From Sipunculus nudus (taxonomy: Eukaryota > Annelida > Sipuncula > Golfingiida > Sipunculidae), in contig CM049307.1 in assembly GCA_026874595.1 (NCBI GenBank), positions 44,088,362-44,152,361 of the forward strand: 64,000 bases of DNA. The letters run 5' to 3'. This document shows positions 11,079 to 23,343 of the stretch, piece after piece. The number at the start of each line of letters is the position of its first letter. The stretch's first letter is position 1. The notes beneath the pieces are model-generated. The model had not been told where the DNA came from. It was given only the letters and a program-made list of their open reading frames with translations, and made no database searches. The position numbers were made by a program, and so were the translations under genes.

Positions 11079-12473
11079 ATGAGTGCAACGCCGGCTGCAA
11101 TTTGGTGGATTTTATTATTGTTGGCTCTTACCCCAGTGTACGTCAAGGCTCTTACTGGAGAAGAAGAATTGTTTGAGTACTTGATGGCCAACAACACTGA
11201 TAGCAGACGTATGATACCCCCGCCTGTATCCGTTACCACAGTAACTGCTCAGTACCAGGTCAGGTCATTGATATCAGTGAATGAACAGGATCAGAAAATG
11301 GAGACGTTTGGCTGGGTCGTCATGATGTGGCAAGACTCTAGGTTGTCATGGTCACCGGCTGATCACCATGGTATCACATTCCTGACGATACCATCAAACA
11401 AGGTATGGCTTCCTGTCTTGGGTTTCCGAAACAGTATGGAAAGTGACGCCCTCGCCACGTTCGACAAAGGTAGAAGCGTCACCCTTATGGCTGACGGCAC
11501 CGTCAGGTGGTACCCGGGGGGACCTATTGAAACAAGCTGTGAACTGGATTTAACATATTTTCCATTCGATAAACAAGTTTGTAGTTTAAGAATGATTAGT
11601 TGGGATCTCGACACAAGTAGACTTCTCCTTAAATGTACCAATCCTAAAGTTGGGGAGCGTTTTTTTGAACAGAACAATCAATGGGATTTAGTACATACTG
11701 CGTGTAAAGAGGATATTTTGACTTTTGATGGGATTTCTGCTTCGCGAGTTCAGTTCCATCTGTATTTGAACCGGAAGCCATTATTTTATTTAATGAACGT
11801 CTTTCTTCCCTGCACCATCCTTGCGTTGCTGTCCGTGAGTATTTTCTTTATTCCACCAGGATCAATCGCAAAACTTTCCATTGGATTTACCTTATTTCTC
11901 AACTTCACTGTGTTCCTTTTGAGAGTATCGAATGTGACACCACGTGACAGTGACAGGAACCCCGTCCTGTCTATCTTCATCAGCACGGTGATGGTGGTAG
12001 CAGCAATGAGCATCTTAGCATCACTCATCTTAAACAACATACACCAATACGGCTTCAGCGGTCCTGTCCCCGCCTGTCTGCGTGCTGTGGTTTTCCAGTG
12101 CCTCGCAAGACTGGTCTGCATGAAAACGAACCCTACTGGGAAAAAGAACAAAAAGGAAAATACTGGTGGCACGGAAGGCGGAGAGAACAACTTTGGTGTA
12201 GATGCCAGAGGAACCGGAAAAGAATCTGAGGAGTTCAGTACGATTCCCGACCAGAGTCAACTTTCCATCATCCTGGAGAAACTGGAGAAAATAGAAAAGG
12301 GGAAGGAGGAAAAGGAGGATGCAGATGAGGAAAATTTGAAGGAGTGGAGACAATTGGTCGTCGTTATTGAACGCGTGTTGGGACTGATCCTCACGATAGG
12401 GCTTATCTTGCTGACACTGGTTCTTCTGGTCGTTATCCCAAACAGCCAGCCTCCATGGCATCCGGAAATATAG
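11079..12473 (+). CDS. Intronless Cys-loop receptor subunit, nicotinic acetylcholine receptor-like (non-alpha)
   Basis: A 464-residue, single-exon ligand-gated ion channel subunit. Signal peptide about 1-24. Extracellular domain: W84 and W91, loop A WLPVLGFRN (110-118), Cys-loop C154-C168 with the diagnostic FPFD, loop B W175. Loop C (about 205-220) has C209 but no vicinal cysteine pair, so it is a non-alpha type. M1 about 234-258, M2 266-288, M3 295-320; a charged intracellular loop with a Lys/Glu-rich helix at 398-425; M4 about 432-453. Length and order fit the family. The pore is unusual: -1' is A264 where cation channels have Glu, 2' is S267, 9' is the normal L274, 17' is R282 and 20' is N285. 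Subunits assemble as pentamers in the plasma membrane and open on transmitter binding. Ligand and ion selectivity are not known; loss of the -1' Glu argues against ordinary cation selectivity. No intron interrupts the frame, which suggests a retroposed ancestor. Confidence 0.95.
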   Translation: MSATPAAIWWILLLLALTPVYVKALTGEEELFEYLMANNTDSRRMIPPPVSVTTVTAQYQVRSLISVNEQDQKMETFGWVVMMWQDSRLSWSPADHHGITFLTIPSNKVWLPVLGFRNSMESDALATFDKGRSVTLMADGTVRWYPGGPIETSCELDLTYFPFDKQVCSLRMISWDLDTSRLLLKCTNPKVGERFFEQNNQWDLVHTACKEDILTFDGISASRVQFHLYLNRKPLFYLMNVFLPCTILALLSVSIFFIPPGSIAKLSIGFTLFLNFTVFLLRVSNVTPRDSDRNPVLSIFISTVMVVAAMSILASLILNNIHQYGFSGPVPACLRAVVFQCLARLVCMKTNPTGKKNKKENTGGTEGGENNFGVDARGTGKESEEFSTIPDQSQLSIILEKLEKIEKGKEEKEDADEENLKEWRQLVVVIERVLGLILTIGLILLTLVLLVVIPNSQPPWHPEI

Positions 12474-13819
12474 GCCGAAAGAGGAAGTGAAAGGGGTATG
12501 CATGTTTTCCACCAGTTCTCATTTCCCATGTATTTCCTAACACGTCGTATAAGATAGAGCAGTTAAAAGATCCATCCTGTTTGGCAAAGTAGTTCTCCGT
12601 CATATAGCAAATGAAAGTTCAAACTAGTATTGATATATACAGATTTTACCGTATATATGTACATAGCTTATATAGTCATAAAAACATTTAAGGACCTCCG
12701 GTAGTTAAAATATGGAGATTATAATAAATAAATAACTATAATATACAGCATTTCTAAAGTAAATATTATTATCTAGTTCATAATTACAAAAGTTAATGGT
12801 CAATCTTCGATAAATTTAAAATTCAGGGAAATTCAAGAGATAGAAAGCTGAACACGAGATGCTTATTTATGTGAAATGCTGTATCGTTATAGTATATGTA
12901 AATATATTTATGAAAACATACATGTGAAAACTGCGTGCATAGCTCCTGTCAATCAATTTGAAGGATCAAGCAACAAGACTCAGCATTCAAGACATGCAGA
13001 ATGTTTTAGTGGATAGACAATATGTATATTATCATATTTCTTTCCAACATATTGTTCTATATCATAAGCCTGAAAAACAACTTAGACCTACTAGCTTCTT
13101 ATTCAAATGTTTGGGATTGACTTTCTAATTCACACTTATGTAGACCAATAGATTAAAAAAATATATATAAAATTATATACTGGTTGGTAGGGTCAGAGCC
13201 ATAGAATCATAAGACTTACAGATCACACCATAAGTTATTTTCAGCATATCTGTATGCATGAAAATATAATAAAAACACTTCCAAAGTATAATGGGGTTGT
13301 ATTAATTGCTACTGGTCATATAGTGCTATTAGCGACTTTTACTGCAGGAAATAAATGTGGGATGCTTGCAGCGACATCTAATGGTCCCTTAACCTACCGA
13401 ATATAATTACTGAATAATTTGGTAGAGAACGAGTATATCAGCAATGGGAGCAGTGATAAGAGAATATAGGCGTTGCAGTGTCAGTTATTGAGCTAGTATA
13501 TTATATGGACAATACAAGCGCCTGTGCTTAAACACAGGCGCTTGAATTGTTATTAGTATAGATTTCTGTTAAATTAGTTACTTTTCTGGGCCATTTCCTT
13601 TAACTATTACTTACCTGGCATTTTCCTGGCGTTTTTCACATTATATTGTCCATTTCTTTATCATTTACTTAATATTAAATAATTATTTTTGAGTAAAAAA
13701 AAACAATAAAGAAATGTGTAACAGTAAGAACAAGTGTTCCATTGGTCTTGACGCTTAGCTGATATCTGACACTGAGAAATTATATTAACCTGAGACAGCC
13801 GTGATTTTAGTATTTTTTT
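12474..13819. other. 3' flank of the first receptor gene
   Basis: No further gene is seen. AATAAATAAATAA near 12723 and AATAAA near 13704 are possible poly(A) signals for the receptor. A near-perfect 18-bp hairpin lies at 13509-13550. Confidence 0.5.
13509..13550. repeat. Near-perfect GC-rich hairpin
   Basis: ACAATACAAGCGCCTGTG, a six-base loop CTTAAA, then CACAGGCGCTTGAATTGT. The arms are 18 bp with a single mismatch, in an otherwise AT-rich sequence. It is too short for a typical animal microRNA precursor and does not match the histone 3' stem-loop. Confidence 0.9.
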
Positions 13820-15451
13820 ATACGCCCGTCTATGACGAGACGTATAATGGTATTGCCACTGTCCGTCAACTTTTAGTGTCGCCGCGATAATTTACCGGGG
13901 CTTTTATGGATTTTCACGAAACTCACCATAACAACTTACCAATAGATTATATCCCCCGAGTTCGATAATGGGCAAAATCCAGGCATATTTAATTAGGTCA
14001 GAGGTCACTAGGCTACTTTGTGGGATAACTTACAAGGAATATGACTGATTTTGATTAAACTCTTTATACATATTTACCAATAGAGTTCCTCAACTCAATA
14101 TCAATCGATAAAATATCTCGCCTAAGTTCGATTTCTAGCAAAATCCACTCATATTTGATAAGGACCTCATAGAGGTCACCGCACTTTGGAGGCACCGTTG
14201 TGACTTACCATAAATCCTATGGACTTCATGAAACTCATAGTTCATATTTACCAATAGACTTTATCACCTCAGTTAAATTCTCAGCAAAATTCACGCATAT
14301 TTACTGAGTTCAGAGGTCACCAGGCTGCTTTATAGGCTAAAACGTGGTGATGCCGTGATAACGCACAAGGAATATAATGGATTTTGATAAAACTCAATAA
14401 AAATATTAATCTATATAATATCTCACTGCGTTTTATTTCCAGCAAAATCCATTCATGTTTAATGAGGTCAGAGGTCACTACACTTTGGTGGCACCACACT
14501 TACCTCTCACCTGAATTACATTCTCAGCAAATTCACGCATATTTAATGAGGTCTGATGTCACAAGATATGCTACGGTCGTATTATTCACGATCTGCGGTG
14601 CTCTTGTTGCAATTGTGTTCGTGGTAGTTGTGATGAATCTATATAATTTATTTTCTTCAAATTTTCCATGGTGAACACAAAGGCTAAACACACACAGTAA
14701 ACATGTATTACACAAAGAAAATGCTTAAAAATTGAAAAAAATGTAGGTTTCCCCACTAGTTATGCACATCTGAAAGGGCTATTCATGATCATCAAGCTTA
14801 CCAATTTTCAAAACATATCAGGCAAACATTACAGATATATTTCAAGAATTCTAGGTATAAATCAGATGCTATATCTGTATTTTGCTATGTGTCCGCAGCA
14901 GCTGCGAAGATCTTATGAACCAAATTTTCTTAAAATTTACGATGGTGATACAGATATATGTTAATGATGCATGTTCTTTCAATCAGTGTATTCAGTGTAA
15001 AGAATTTGTTTGCCGGGCTAAAATTGTGACATCTCCAGTCAAAGTTCTAATTCTAATAAATAATATAAAATGCACAAAAATAAAGAAAATGTAGATGACA
15101 CCACCAGTCTTGCACAACTGAAGCGGCTACCTATGATCAAATAGTTCCCAAATCTCAGAAAGATCCATGATATCATCATTGAGTAATTTTGTCTTATTTT
15201 TTTTTTGTTTTACAGCCCAAAACAGTAACACAAGTCTGATTTTCTTAATTTGCGCAAGTCCCAAAATATGGGTCACATTGATCTACATTTTTTTATGCAA
15301 GGAGATTTACCAAGGACCTACCTTGATATCAAGTAAGACGTTTCTATGTGAAACGGTTACGATTTGTGCCTTGTTAACGGAAGGACGGACAGACAGACGG
15401 ACGGACAGACGGCGGACAAAGGATGATCGCTATAGCTCAACTGAGCTAATA
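13820..15451 (+). repeat. Mollusc-type interspersed repeat with internal tandem core
   Basis: It begins with ATACGCCCGTCTATGACGAG and ends with a GGACGGACAGACGG-rich block followed by GCTATAGCTCAACTGAGC. Start and end of this kind are, from memory, frequent in bivalve and gastropod genomes. The middle (about 13970-14560) holds five diverged copies of a unit of roughly 150 bp centred on GCAAAATCCA.nCATATTTAATGAGGTCAGAGGTCAC. No coding frame is conserved. The final block is shared with the element ending at 58090. Confidence 0.7.
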
Positions 15452-15622
15452 AATGGTCTCTGTAAGATTATTTGCGGTGATTAATAATTATATAATTTCA
15501 AAACAGTCTGACATCCACTATAGCAAGAGGCCTGCCAGTTTGAGGAACTTGGCATCGGATTTGCCACCAGGATGTGTTTCGATATTCTTCTTTGATCTGA
15601 TCCGGACGTTTCACACTGTCAC

Positions 15623-15691
15623 ACCGATGTGTCCCAATGTCACCCGGATGTCTCCCGTAGTCATTCCGATGTGTCCCGGTGTTACCCGGAA
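15623..15691. repeat. Short 21-bp tandem repeat
   Basis: Three imperfect units of the type CACCGATGTGTCCCAATGT, CACCCGGATGTCTCCCGTAGT, CATTCCGATGTGTCCCGGTGT. Confidence 0.6.
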
Positions 15692-17550
15692 TCTTACCTC
15701 GACGTAAATAAAGGCGGGGACTCCTGTGTCAGTCTTGGGTTACTGCGCAAGCCATTTCTAGTTTTATAATTTCTGTTAGAGTACCTTGAACAATCTTGTA
15801 TGTTTGATACATTCTTTTGTAAAAATCATTTCTTGTAGCTAACTTTTTTTGGTGTATGTTGGTCTGTTCACTATACCTACCAAGAACTGGCTAACAAACT
15901 CTATATGTAACTCATAATTGCATTTCTCAAAACAAGTGTAATTTTGTCTTGAGTAAGACATTTGAGAGAATAAGTGCCTTTTGAGTCGTTTATTCACGGC
16001 CCTTATGATTCTTGCTTCTGATCGCATGAAATAAACCGAATCAAATATCAAAAGAAAACATTCATTTCGTGGGAGTGAGACGCACCTCACCACAACCCTC
16101 TCCTTCAGGTTGATTTCCACCTCTTCCAAATTCTGCCGACATTTCCCCTCAATTTACACCCCTTGCTTAAGTCTATAGTACTCTTATGAACGGCAGCTTT
16201 GGAGAAGAGGACGTAAAAGGAAGTTTACTAACAATATTGAACGTATAAAAGCTCCGTTTAAACCGTTGAAATGCTATGTTTATCATTTACCTCCGAATTC
16301 TGGTTTTCTTGGATGTGGGAGAAATATAAGTGAAATAGCTGTGATGTCCACATGGTGATTTTTACTAGGATATACTATGGTATAATAAATTCCAGATCTT
16401 CCGATTATCAGAAGAGTAGTCGTAATTATCATATATGCTGCAGTTCCTTATATATAATATTCATATCAATTTCAATAGTAAGCCACTAAATCTGGCGAGG
16501 AGGTTTTATTCTGCTTTTTTTAACATTCTCTAGATTATTTATTAAAGCAGCGCAGTCTTCAAACCAAACCTGTTATCAGGTAATGCCTGCGAATCCCTTT
16601 TTTTCGCACGGATTGTACCAGGTAAGGTGCCTTCATGCGTGACATCTAGGCACCCCGCCTATTGTTTACCCGTCACTCGGGTTATGAGCATGCATACTCA
16701 GACTCACAAAGGGATATTTCTTTGACGGTTCCGACTGCAATGGAATTTTTGAAACCCTATCCGCAACGAGCTCAAATTCGTTAATGCACTTTCAACTTTA
16801 AAGGCATTTCAACAAGTTGCTGACAAAATATTGATGTACAACTTCAGACTTCGACAAAGGAAACAAGAACCACGTCCATTAATTCTGGTTAGTCGCATTT
16901 ACGAAAACTTGCACATCATCGTAGGCCTTTCTAAATCGTTGAAATTTAGGGTAAAATGAAGTCGCAGATTATCCAATGCTATACTTATTGCCCGTAAAAT
17001 AACCAGTGGAATCTTTACTTGCCATGTTTAACTCGCAAGCTGTCGAGGTATTGTTAAGGACTGCCAATTACATTAAAGACTTTAGACATGCCGGTTCTGC
17101 TCAAGTCAAAATCAGAAGGCAAGGGTTATTGCCACGAACAGAACCATTTCGCTACAGTAGGCTGTTAAAAGTCTAAACAACCAGAAAAACACAAAAAGTC
17201 AGACGGGCTTAAGATGCTTATCTAAGGCTCCCTAAAAAGACACTCGAACAAATGTCAGACCCACAACTCTACTTCAAATCACATCCCAGATTCTTCGGGA
17301 TATGTATACCGTCCCAGTACCCGTTTCCGCTTTTTTTCCGGGATTTTTTTTTTCTTTCAACTGAAGTAGTATAAACCTTTCTGGTCCAAAGGCTGTAGGA
17401 GCTATACCGCTGACTGACTGTGGACAAGAATGCCTTACCTTGCTTTTATTTCTTATGAGACAAATAATCCAAAATATGACAAAACAGGTTACAGCATTTA
17501 CGACTTTTTCATTGTCGGAGAACTGATCATGAACGAATAATGCAAGCTGA

Positions 17551-18203
17551 TGACGTAAGGGATTAAATTAAGGTCATATGCGACCGACTATTGTGACGTC
17601 ACTGTTGTCTAACAGACACGTACACACGCAGCCATGACCATCCACGGTCCACCAGCATAAATAACGCAAGAGTCGCAAAGTTAATACTTTTTACATGATA
17701 TATTAATACTTTACACAAAATTGGCGGAATATCTGCATATCTACTTTAGGCCTAAGGGCATTTTAAAAGAATACTCTTAAAATAATTATTCCGAAAAAGA
17801 ATGCGGACAAGGGTTATGGGACTGACTAAAGTCCGTTCCACTATCCTTGTCCACTTGATTTTTCGCGATTATTTTTTGCAAGTCAAAGAATGCCGAAACT
17901 TGTTGCCACTGTTGCAGAATGGAGAAAATGCATAATTAACTATTTTGGAATTAATAGCATATAGGGCCTTGTGTCATTTTCTTGTAGACAATTTAAAACC
18001 ATTTTATAAATGAGAAACTAGTTATACTGTAGCGACATCTTACCACAAATGGAACAACCCTATGAAATGTTCATGGAATGGACAGAGATGACGTCATAAT
18101 AGACGTGACACGCAAAAGTGAGGCGCACATTACCACGAGACCAATAATCAAGATCTGCCGACAACTGTTTACATAACACTTGTGATCTCCTCGGGTACGT
18201 CAC
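17551..18203. promoter_or_regulatory. Cluster of CRE/ATF-like sites
   Basis: Full TGACGTCA palindromes at 17594-17601 and 18089-18096, plus the half-matching TGACGTAA at 17551-17558 and TACGTCAC at 18196-18203. These are the binding sequence of CREB/ATF bZIP factors. No transcript start is identifiable next to them; function is inference. Confidence 0.35.
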
Positions 18204-19032
18204 ACGTTACGCAATTTTAAACCTTCCCAGAAGGATAAACAATAGTCACTTGTTCAGGAAGCAATGAATGCCGGATATGTGTGTATATGAGACATGTCAA
18301 CCAGGCCGTAAAGTGAATAATATCTATATCACAAGCAGGTATGTATACCAAAAATAACGCAATTTCTTCTCACTGCAGCTGGTGCAAATTCTGTTTGGTA
18401 AGTTTGTCTTATCTGACAATAATCGCCAAAAATCAGGTGGACAGGGGTGATGGAAGGGGTTAGATATCTCTTTACATTTACTCAAACCTTGAGTCCTATT
18501 ATATTCTGAGAAAAAAATAATAATAAAAAACAAACTTTAATTTTTTTAAAATTCCATATAAGTATACACGATAAGTATCCTTAAAAATTTCTGGACATGT
18601 GAAAGAAAATTAAACTGTATTGATTACTAGTATGTTCCATTAGCATTTTTATCATCACTGCTGGCGACTTTCCTTTTATTATCTCGGGATGGACATAGTG
18701 TTTTACCGTTATATGACACTACCATCAAGCGGTTTTACGACAACCTTAGGAAATTAGGTTTAACTACGGTGTGTTAACTTCAACTGATAAAAAGTACGTG
18801 TATATATAATGCGTATATATACCATAATTTATTGAAAGAAGAATGGGTAACACGTTTTCAACAAGGGAAGCACATACTATATTATATCTCCCTATATTTG
18901 CCAAACAAAAATAAAATAAATGTAATTTTATTTTTAAAATTTATGCTCCAGTTTAATCATATAAACTTTTGCTTCCCAAGTCAATGAACGAGTCTTGACC
19001 GTGGTTCAAAATTTCATTTTAATAAAGGTGGC

Positions 19033-19312
19033 ATTCCATATATGCGTACGCATTACGTATGCGTATTTGCGCATGCAGTTCGTTTTGATCGCTCACTGTA
19101 GCGAATGAAAACACATGCGCATGATAACTGACGGGGGAATTCTTACTTCAACGTCAATGATAAGATATTCCTCTGGAAGATGACTTATTGACTCCTGCAG
19201 CGCTCTCACTATAGCCCCAGATTGCTGCATACGTGCCGCATACATATATGTACGTATGAATGGAATCTCAGGCCTTCGTTTTCTAACTGCATACGCATAC
19301 ATATCGCATAAG
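19033..19312. repeat. Inverted-repeat element rich in GCATACGTATGC-type words
   Basis: ATTCCATATATGCGTACGCA near 19033 is mirrored by ATATATGTACGTATGAATGGAAT near 19246-19267, followed by a further ACTGCATACGCATACATATCGC. The arms are imperfect and repeated. It looks like a small MITE-like hairpin element of the same flavour as the pieces at 24040-24210 and 36554-36940 (ATCCGCA, ACGTAT, GGAAAC words). Confidence 0.45.
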
Positions 19313-20059
19313 CATAATTTACTATTGCAAAAGCATATACTTAATACTAGCTGAAGTCAGCCAAAAGCGTGCTTTTTTCTATTATTAGTTACCAATATAT
19401 TAAAAAAATAAATAAAATGCTGAATTCTAAATACACTGAATTTTGGAATTTATATACCGGTAATATAATTATTAGTATAGTTACAGCAATATAAATTTTA
19501 GGCTTGACACCAGTGCCCGATATAAATTCCTTTATCATATATAGGTAATACTGAAATAAAGTATTGCAGCTAACATACTATAATATTTATGAAATGTAAC
19601 AAAGTTATATTTGATGTAATTGAACTCTTACTAAATACAAATTGACATCGTGAACAACCTGGTTCAATGGGTCATGATATTATATACTGGTATCACCATA
19701 TAGATAATCACTTTACACAAAGTCCAAAATCTGAGGGCACGAAAATATTTTTTGTCATTATAAATTAAAACTGTCTATATTTAAAATAATTAGACCGGCA
19801 TTCTTAAGATGTCTTTTGAAGGGTTCTTTTACATTAACACAATTTGTGACAGCGATGCTGAATTTCTCATTGCTCTACCAATGCTCTACTGTCTTTGAGA
19901 AATGTTCAAACCTTGCAGTCATTCTTCTTTTGCTTGTAGAAAACATTGTCTCTCACAGGACACCTCCGTGTCTTATGAATGTGACAATATGACATGATTC
20001 ACGCTTTATTTTGGCATTTTGCAACCAATTCATTAAACCTAGAAATTACAAATTTCATG

Positions 20060-20699
20060 TAGCGTTCACCCCCCCCCCCCCCCCCCCGGATAACAAAACG
20101 CAACTGCGATGACTTCGCATATTTGTTTGTTATTTTTGAATAAAAGAAATATGGTAAGGTTGTTCCTTTAGGGTTTCATACTGTCGTAGGTCATCCAGGC
20201 CACGAGACATGTTGCGCAAATATTTAGGTCTCTCCTCAAATACGTTGGTAGTATTTATTAACTGGACAACAGAACCATTACGTCCTTAAGTAAAGATAAA
20301 CCAACTGCTGTGGCTCATAGCAACGCCAAAACATTATACAGATGTTAAACGGAGGTGAAAGGCGCCTTCAGTTACACTCACATGACAGATCTCTCAGCAC
20401 ACCAGCTGTTTCAGTCGGGATATGCTATTATATATGCAGTTAGGAATATATGCAATCTGCATTGGCTTTTTATTCATAATCACTTGTCGACTTGGCAGTT
20501 CTACTAAACCCTAGAAGCTGCGAGGGATAATGTCTATCTTGCCTTTGAGGAATATATATACGAACTATTAGACAAATACAAGCATACAGAACGCCTATAG
20601 AATCTGCATTGTTTTTATCATCGTAATCACTGGACGATTGCTTCAACCATAAAATCAATTTCTATATTGTGCTGTTTGAATCTGAACTCTTGGAAAAAA
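20060..20699 (+). promoter_or_regulatory. Upstream region of the copy A receptor gene
   Basis: Strongly conserved with 27120-27715, so it probably contains the promoter. It holds an internal diverged duplication about 145 bp apart: ATCTGCATTGGCTTTTTATT (near 20455) and ATCTGCATTGTTTTTATCAT (near 20600), each followed by an AATCACT block. A TATATA-type word lies near 20430. A poly-C tract is at about 20070-20087. Confidence 0.4.
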
Positions 20700-22100
20700 A
20701 TGAACTTTCCAGTTTCTACCACGTTGGTCATTATATTTATGAACCTACTGCCGGTACACGTGAATGGTTTGGCGGGAGAAGAGAGTCTTTATGAGGCGCT
20801 GATGTTGAATATAACGGACGCCACTAGAGACGTACCACCATCCGACCCCATACTGACCGTTTCCACGGACTACCAAATCAGGTCAATAATATCCGTTGAT
20901 GAGCAGGGCCAGAAAACAAAGACTTTTGGATGGGTGATCGTAACGTGGCGTGATAGCCGGCTCACATGGACGCCAGCTGATCATAGTGGTATCCAATTTA
21001 TAACGGTGCCTTCTGACAAGATTTGGGTTCCCCCGTTGGGATTTCGCAACAGTATGGAAAGTGACCCCACGGCTCTCTTCAGCACAGGTAAAGTGTGTGG
21101 CGTAGCAGCTGATGGTTCAGTTCGGTGGTTTCCGGCGGCACCCATTGAAACAAGCTGTACAGTTGACCTGACGTATTTTCCTTTCGATAAGCAAGTGTGC
21201 AGTCTGAGACTGGTCAGCTGGGTCTATGATTCCAGCAGACTGTTACTCCGATGCCCAGGCCCCACAGTTTCCACGGACTTCCTCTCGGCTAATAATCAAT
21301 GGGACCTCGCTGATACTGCCTGCAAAGAGGATTTACTCCAACTGGGTGGTTTCTCTACGGCACGTGTTCAGTTCCACCTGTACTTGAACAGAAAGCCCTT
21401 GTTTTACATCATGAATATTTTTATGCCCTGTATCATTCTGGCGTTTTTATCAGTAGCCATATTTTTCATCCCACCCGGCTCTGTCGCCAAGCTCTTTATA
21501 GGCTTCTCACTGTTTCTCAACTTTACGGTTTTCCTGCTGAGAGTGGCGAACGTGACACCACGTGACAGCGATAATGAACCTATTCTGTCCATCTATATCA
21601 CTATAATCATGGTAGTGGCAGCGTTCAGCGTCTTACTTTCACTGGGGTTGAACAACATATACGAAAACGGCTTCAAAAGTCCGGTTCCAAGTTGTCTTCG
21701 TGTGTTCGTCTTCAAATATCTGGCAAGATTTGTCTGTAAGAAAACTCAGTACAACACGGAAAGCGTTGAACCTGCAGCGAGGGAACAACAGGCCCAGGGC
21801 GGCCAGAAGTATGCGAATGGTGAAAAAGACAAACCACAGATTAATGGAACTGAGAATACAGGAATTGAAAAAGTCGACAAAAGTGAACTGGCTGTCGTTC
21901 TTGAGAAGCTGGAGAAGATGGAACAAGGTAAGAAAGAAGAAGAATCACAGGAGAAGAAGATTTCTGATGAATGGAAAGAATTTGTCCGAATATTGGAGCG
22001 CTCTCTTGGGATCTTTTTTGCTACCTTCCTGACTTTGCTAACGATTTTTCTACTGGGAGTGTACCCTGCAACTCAACCAGCAGTACATCCAGAACTGTGA
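20700..22100 (+). CDS. Intronless Cys-loop receptor subunit, nAChR-like, tandem copy A
   Basis: 466 residues, one exon. I start at the ATG at 20700 because MNFPVSTTLVIIF opens a good signal peptide (about 1-23) shared with copy B; the frame stays open upstream but only with non-ATG codons here. Landmarks: N-glycosylation site N37, W83 and W90, loop A 109-117, Cys-loop C153-C167, loop B W174, loop C without a cysteine pair, M1 about 233-257, M2 265-287, M3 294-319, a Lys/Glu-rich intracellular helix at about 396-425, M4 about 433-454, end HPEL. Pore: -1' A263, 0' K264, 2' F266, 9' L273, 17' R281, 20' N284. A Phe at 2', the narrowest part of most cation-channel pores, is striking. It is nearly identical to the gene at 27716-29116 except in M1-M2, and clearly related to the gene at 11079-12473. 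A plasma-membrane pentamer subunit by family; ligand unknown. Confidence 0.95.
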   Translation: MNFPVSTTLVIIFMNLLPVHVNGLAGEESLYEALMLNITDATRDVPPSDPILTVSTDYQIRSIISVDEQGQKTKTFGWVIVTWRDSRLTWTPADHSGIQFITVPSDKIWVPPLGFRNSMESDPTALFSTGKVCGVAADGSVRWFPAAPIETSCTVDLTYFPFDKQVCSLRLVSWVYDSSRLLLRCPGPTVSTDFLSANNQWDLADTACKEDLLQLGGFSTARVQFHLYLNRKPLFYIMNIFMPCIILAFLSVAIFFIPPGSVAKLFIGFSLFLNFTVFLLRVANVTPRDSDNEPILSIYITIIMVVAAFSVLLSLGLNNIYENGFKSPVPSCLRVFVFKYLARFVCKKTQYNTESVEPAAREQQAQGGQKYANGEKDKPQINGTENTGIEKVDKSELAVVLEKLEKMEQGKKEEESQEKKISDEWKEFVRILERSLGIFFATFLTLLTIFLLGVYPATQPAVHPEL

Positions 22101-22985
22101 GGCACATCTTGTACCGCAGTCACATGTACCCCTCCAATGTCATTGAAGACACGTTCGTTTTAAATCTCCCGGGACGAGTGAGTTTCTTCTTCATGCAGTG
22201 TGACGAGAATGATATTCCGATCACTTATTGGTCACTGCTGGCATACCGCTTTGAAAACAAGATGGATGATCTAGGTTTTAAACAAGTGTGAATGTGACGT
22301 ATCAAACAATATTTATCCAGGCACCTTCACCCTGTGTTTCAAACAATGTCATTTTGATTAATGACTTAAAAGAATAAAGTAGGCTAACAGTGCCCGAAAT
22401 AGTAACACGATATGTAGTTTAATAATGCAGTGTACCACTGTATGATGGAAATGTACAAATTATACAAAGCGGCGTTAGCAACATGCTTAAATGTGGCAAC
22501 TCGGTTCCACAAGCACTACAAATAAGCTAATGATAAAGCACGCTATATACAAAATATATACAATACAAACGTGGAGGGGGGGGGATCCCCCCTAATGACG
22601 CCCCTGCATGAACAGTTTAAAACATAGCCTATTTTAACCATAAACCACACTGGGTATGTTATATAAACATACACCGTATAACATCAACATTTCGTTAATT
22701 TAATTTCCCATGATTCAGTTGCATATCTCATTCTGATACATATTTAAGTTTAGCAAAATTTGTTATCATGTTAAATCCAAATACTTATCTACTCATTGCA
22801 TTTATCCTATTATCATGTTTCTTTATGGTATATAGTTTATGTAAATTTTTTTATATAATATAATTTTGAGAATAATGTATTGTATATACATATATAAAAA
22901 CAGTATTTGAACAGTATTATTTTAACCAGTGACGTTTAAAATTTAGAAACGCCCCCTAATGGCACCAAGCAAGAGATCGAAGCGA
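22101..22985. other. 3' flank of the copy A receptor gene
   Basis: Homologous in patches to the region after 29116. AATAAA at about 22373 is a possible poly(A) signal. A GGGGGGGGATCCCCCC palindrome lies near 22576-22591. No separate gene. Confidence 0.5.

Positions 22986-23040
<55 letters not shown>
22986..23040. repeat. (TA)n microsatellite
   Basis: About 27 uninterrupted TA units. A second TA block follows at 23298-23361 and a third at about 24401-24454, all within copy A and largely absent from copy B. Confidence 0.95.
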
Positions 23041-23044
<4 letters not shown>

Positions 23045-23294
23045 GCAGCATCCGATAACCCCTCACAAAGTGGAGTATCTTGTACCCTTATTGTGGAAGA
23101 ATCATAATAAAATGCACCTTTTGTGTAACCGTTTTCTCATTGTTTAACAAAAGTTTTCTTGCCAGTAACAATCATACATCAAAAAACGCGAACACCTTTC
23201 AACCAAAATATACTGCAGGAGCGAAGCAAGGGTTTATTGTAGGGAATGGATTTGGGGGGTCCAGCAGCATTTCTGCTGGCCAAAAAGTACACAC

Positions 23295-23343
<49 letters not shown>

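Larger units (their letters stand above)
15692..19829. other. Four-kilobase stretch without a recognised gene
   Basis: No gene could be supported on either strand. A 96-codon minus-strand frame at 15839-16129 has no ATG at its start and no recognisable domain. Four CRE/ATF-type sites are clustered at 17551-18203, and an inverted-repeat element lies at 19033-19312. The stretch 16500-18300 is less repetitive than its surroundings. Confidence 0.5.

Noticed and set aside
11363-12529. Minus-strand open frames across the first receptor gene
   Set aside because: Antisense shadows of a clear plus-strand gene; likewise at 21404-21926 and 28133-28942.
13509-13550. Bacterial-type terminator
   Set aside because: The stem would fit, but the window is plainly animal DNA and no U-run follows directly.
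15839-16129. 96-codon minus-strand frame
   Set aside because: Starts at a non-ATG codon, no domain, no splice context.
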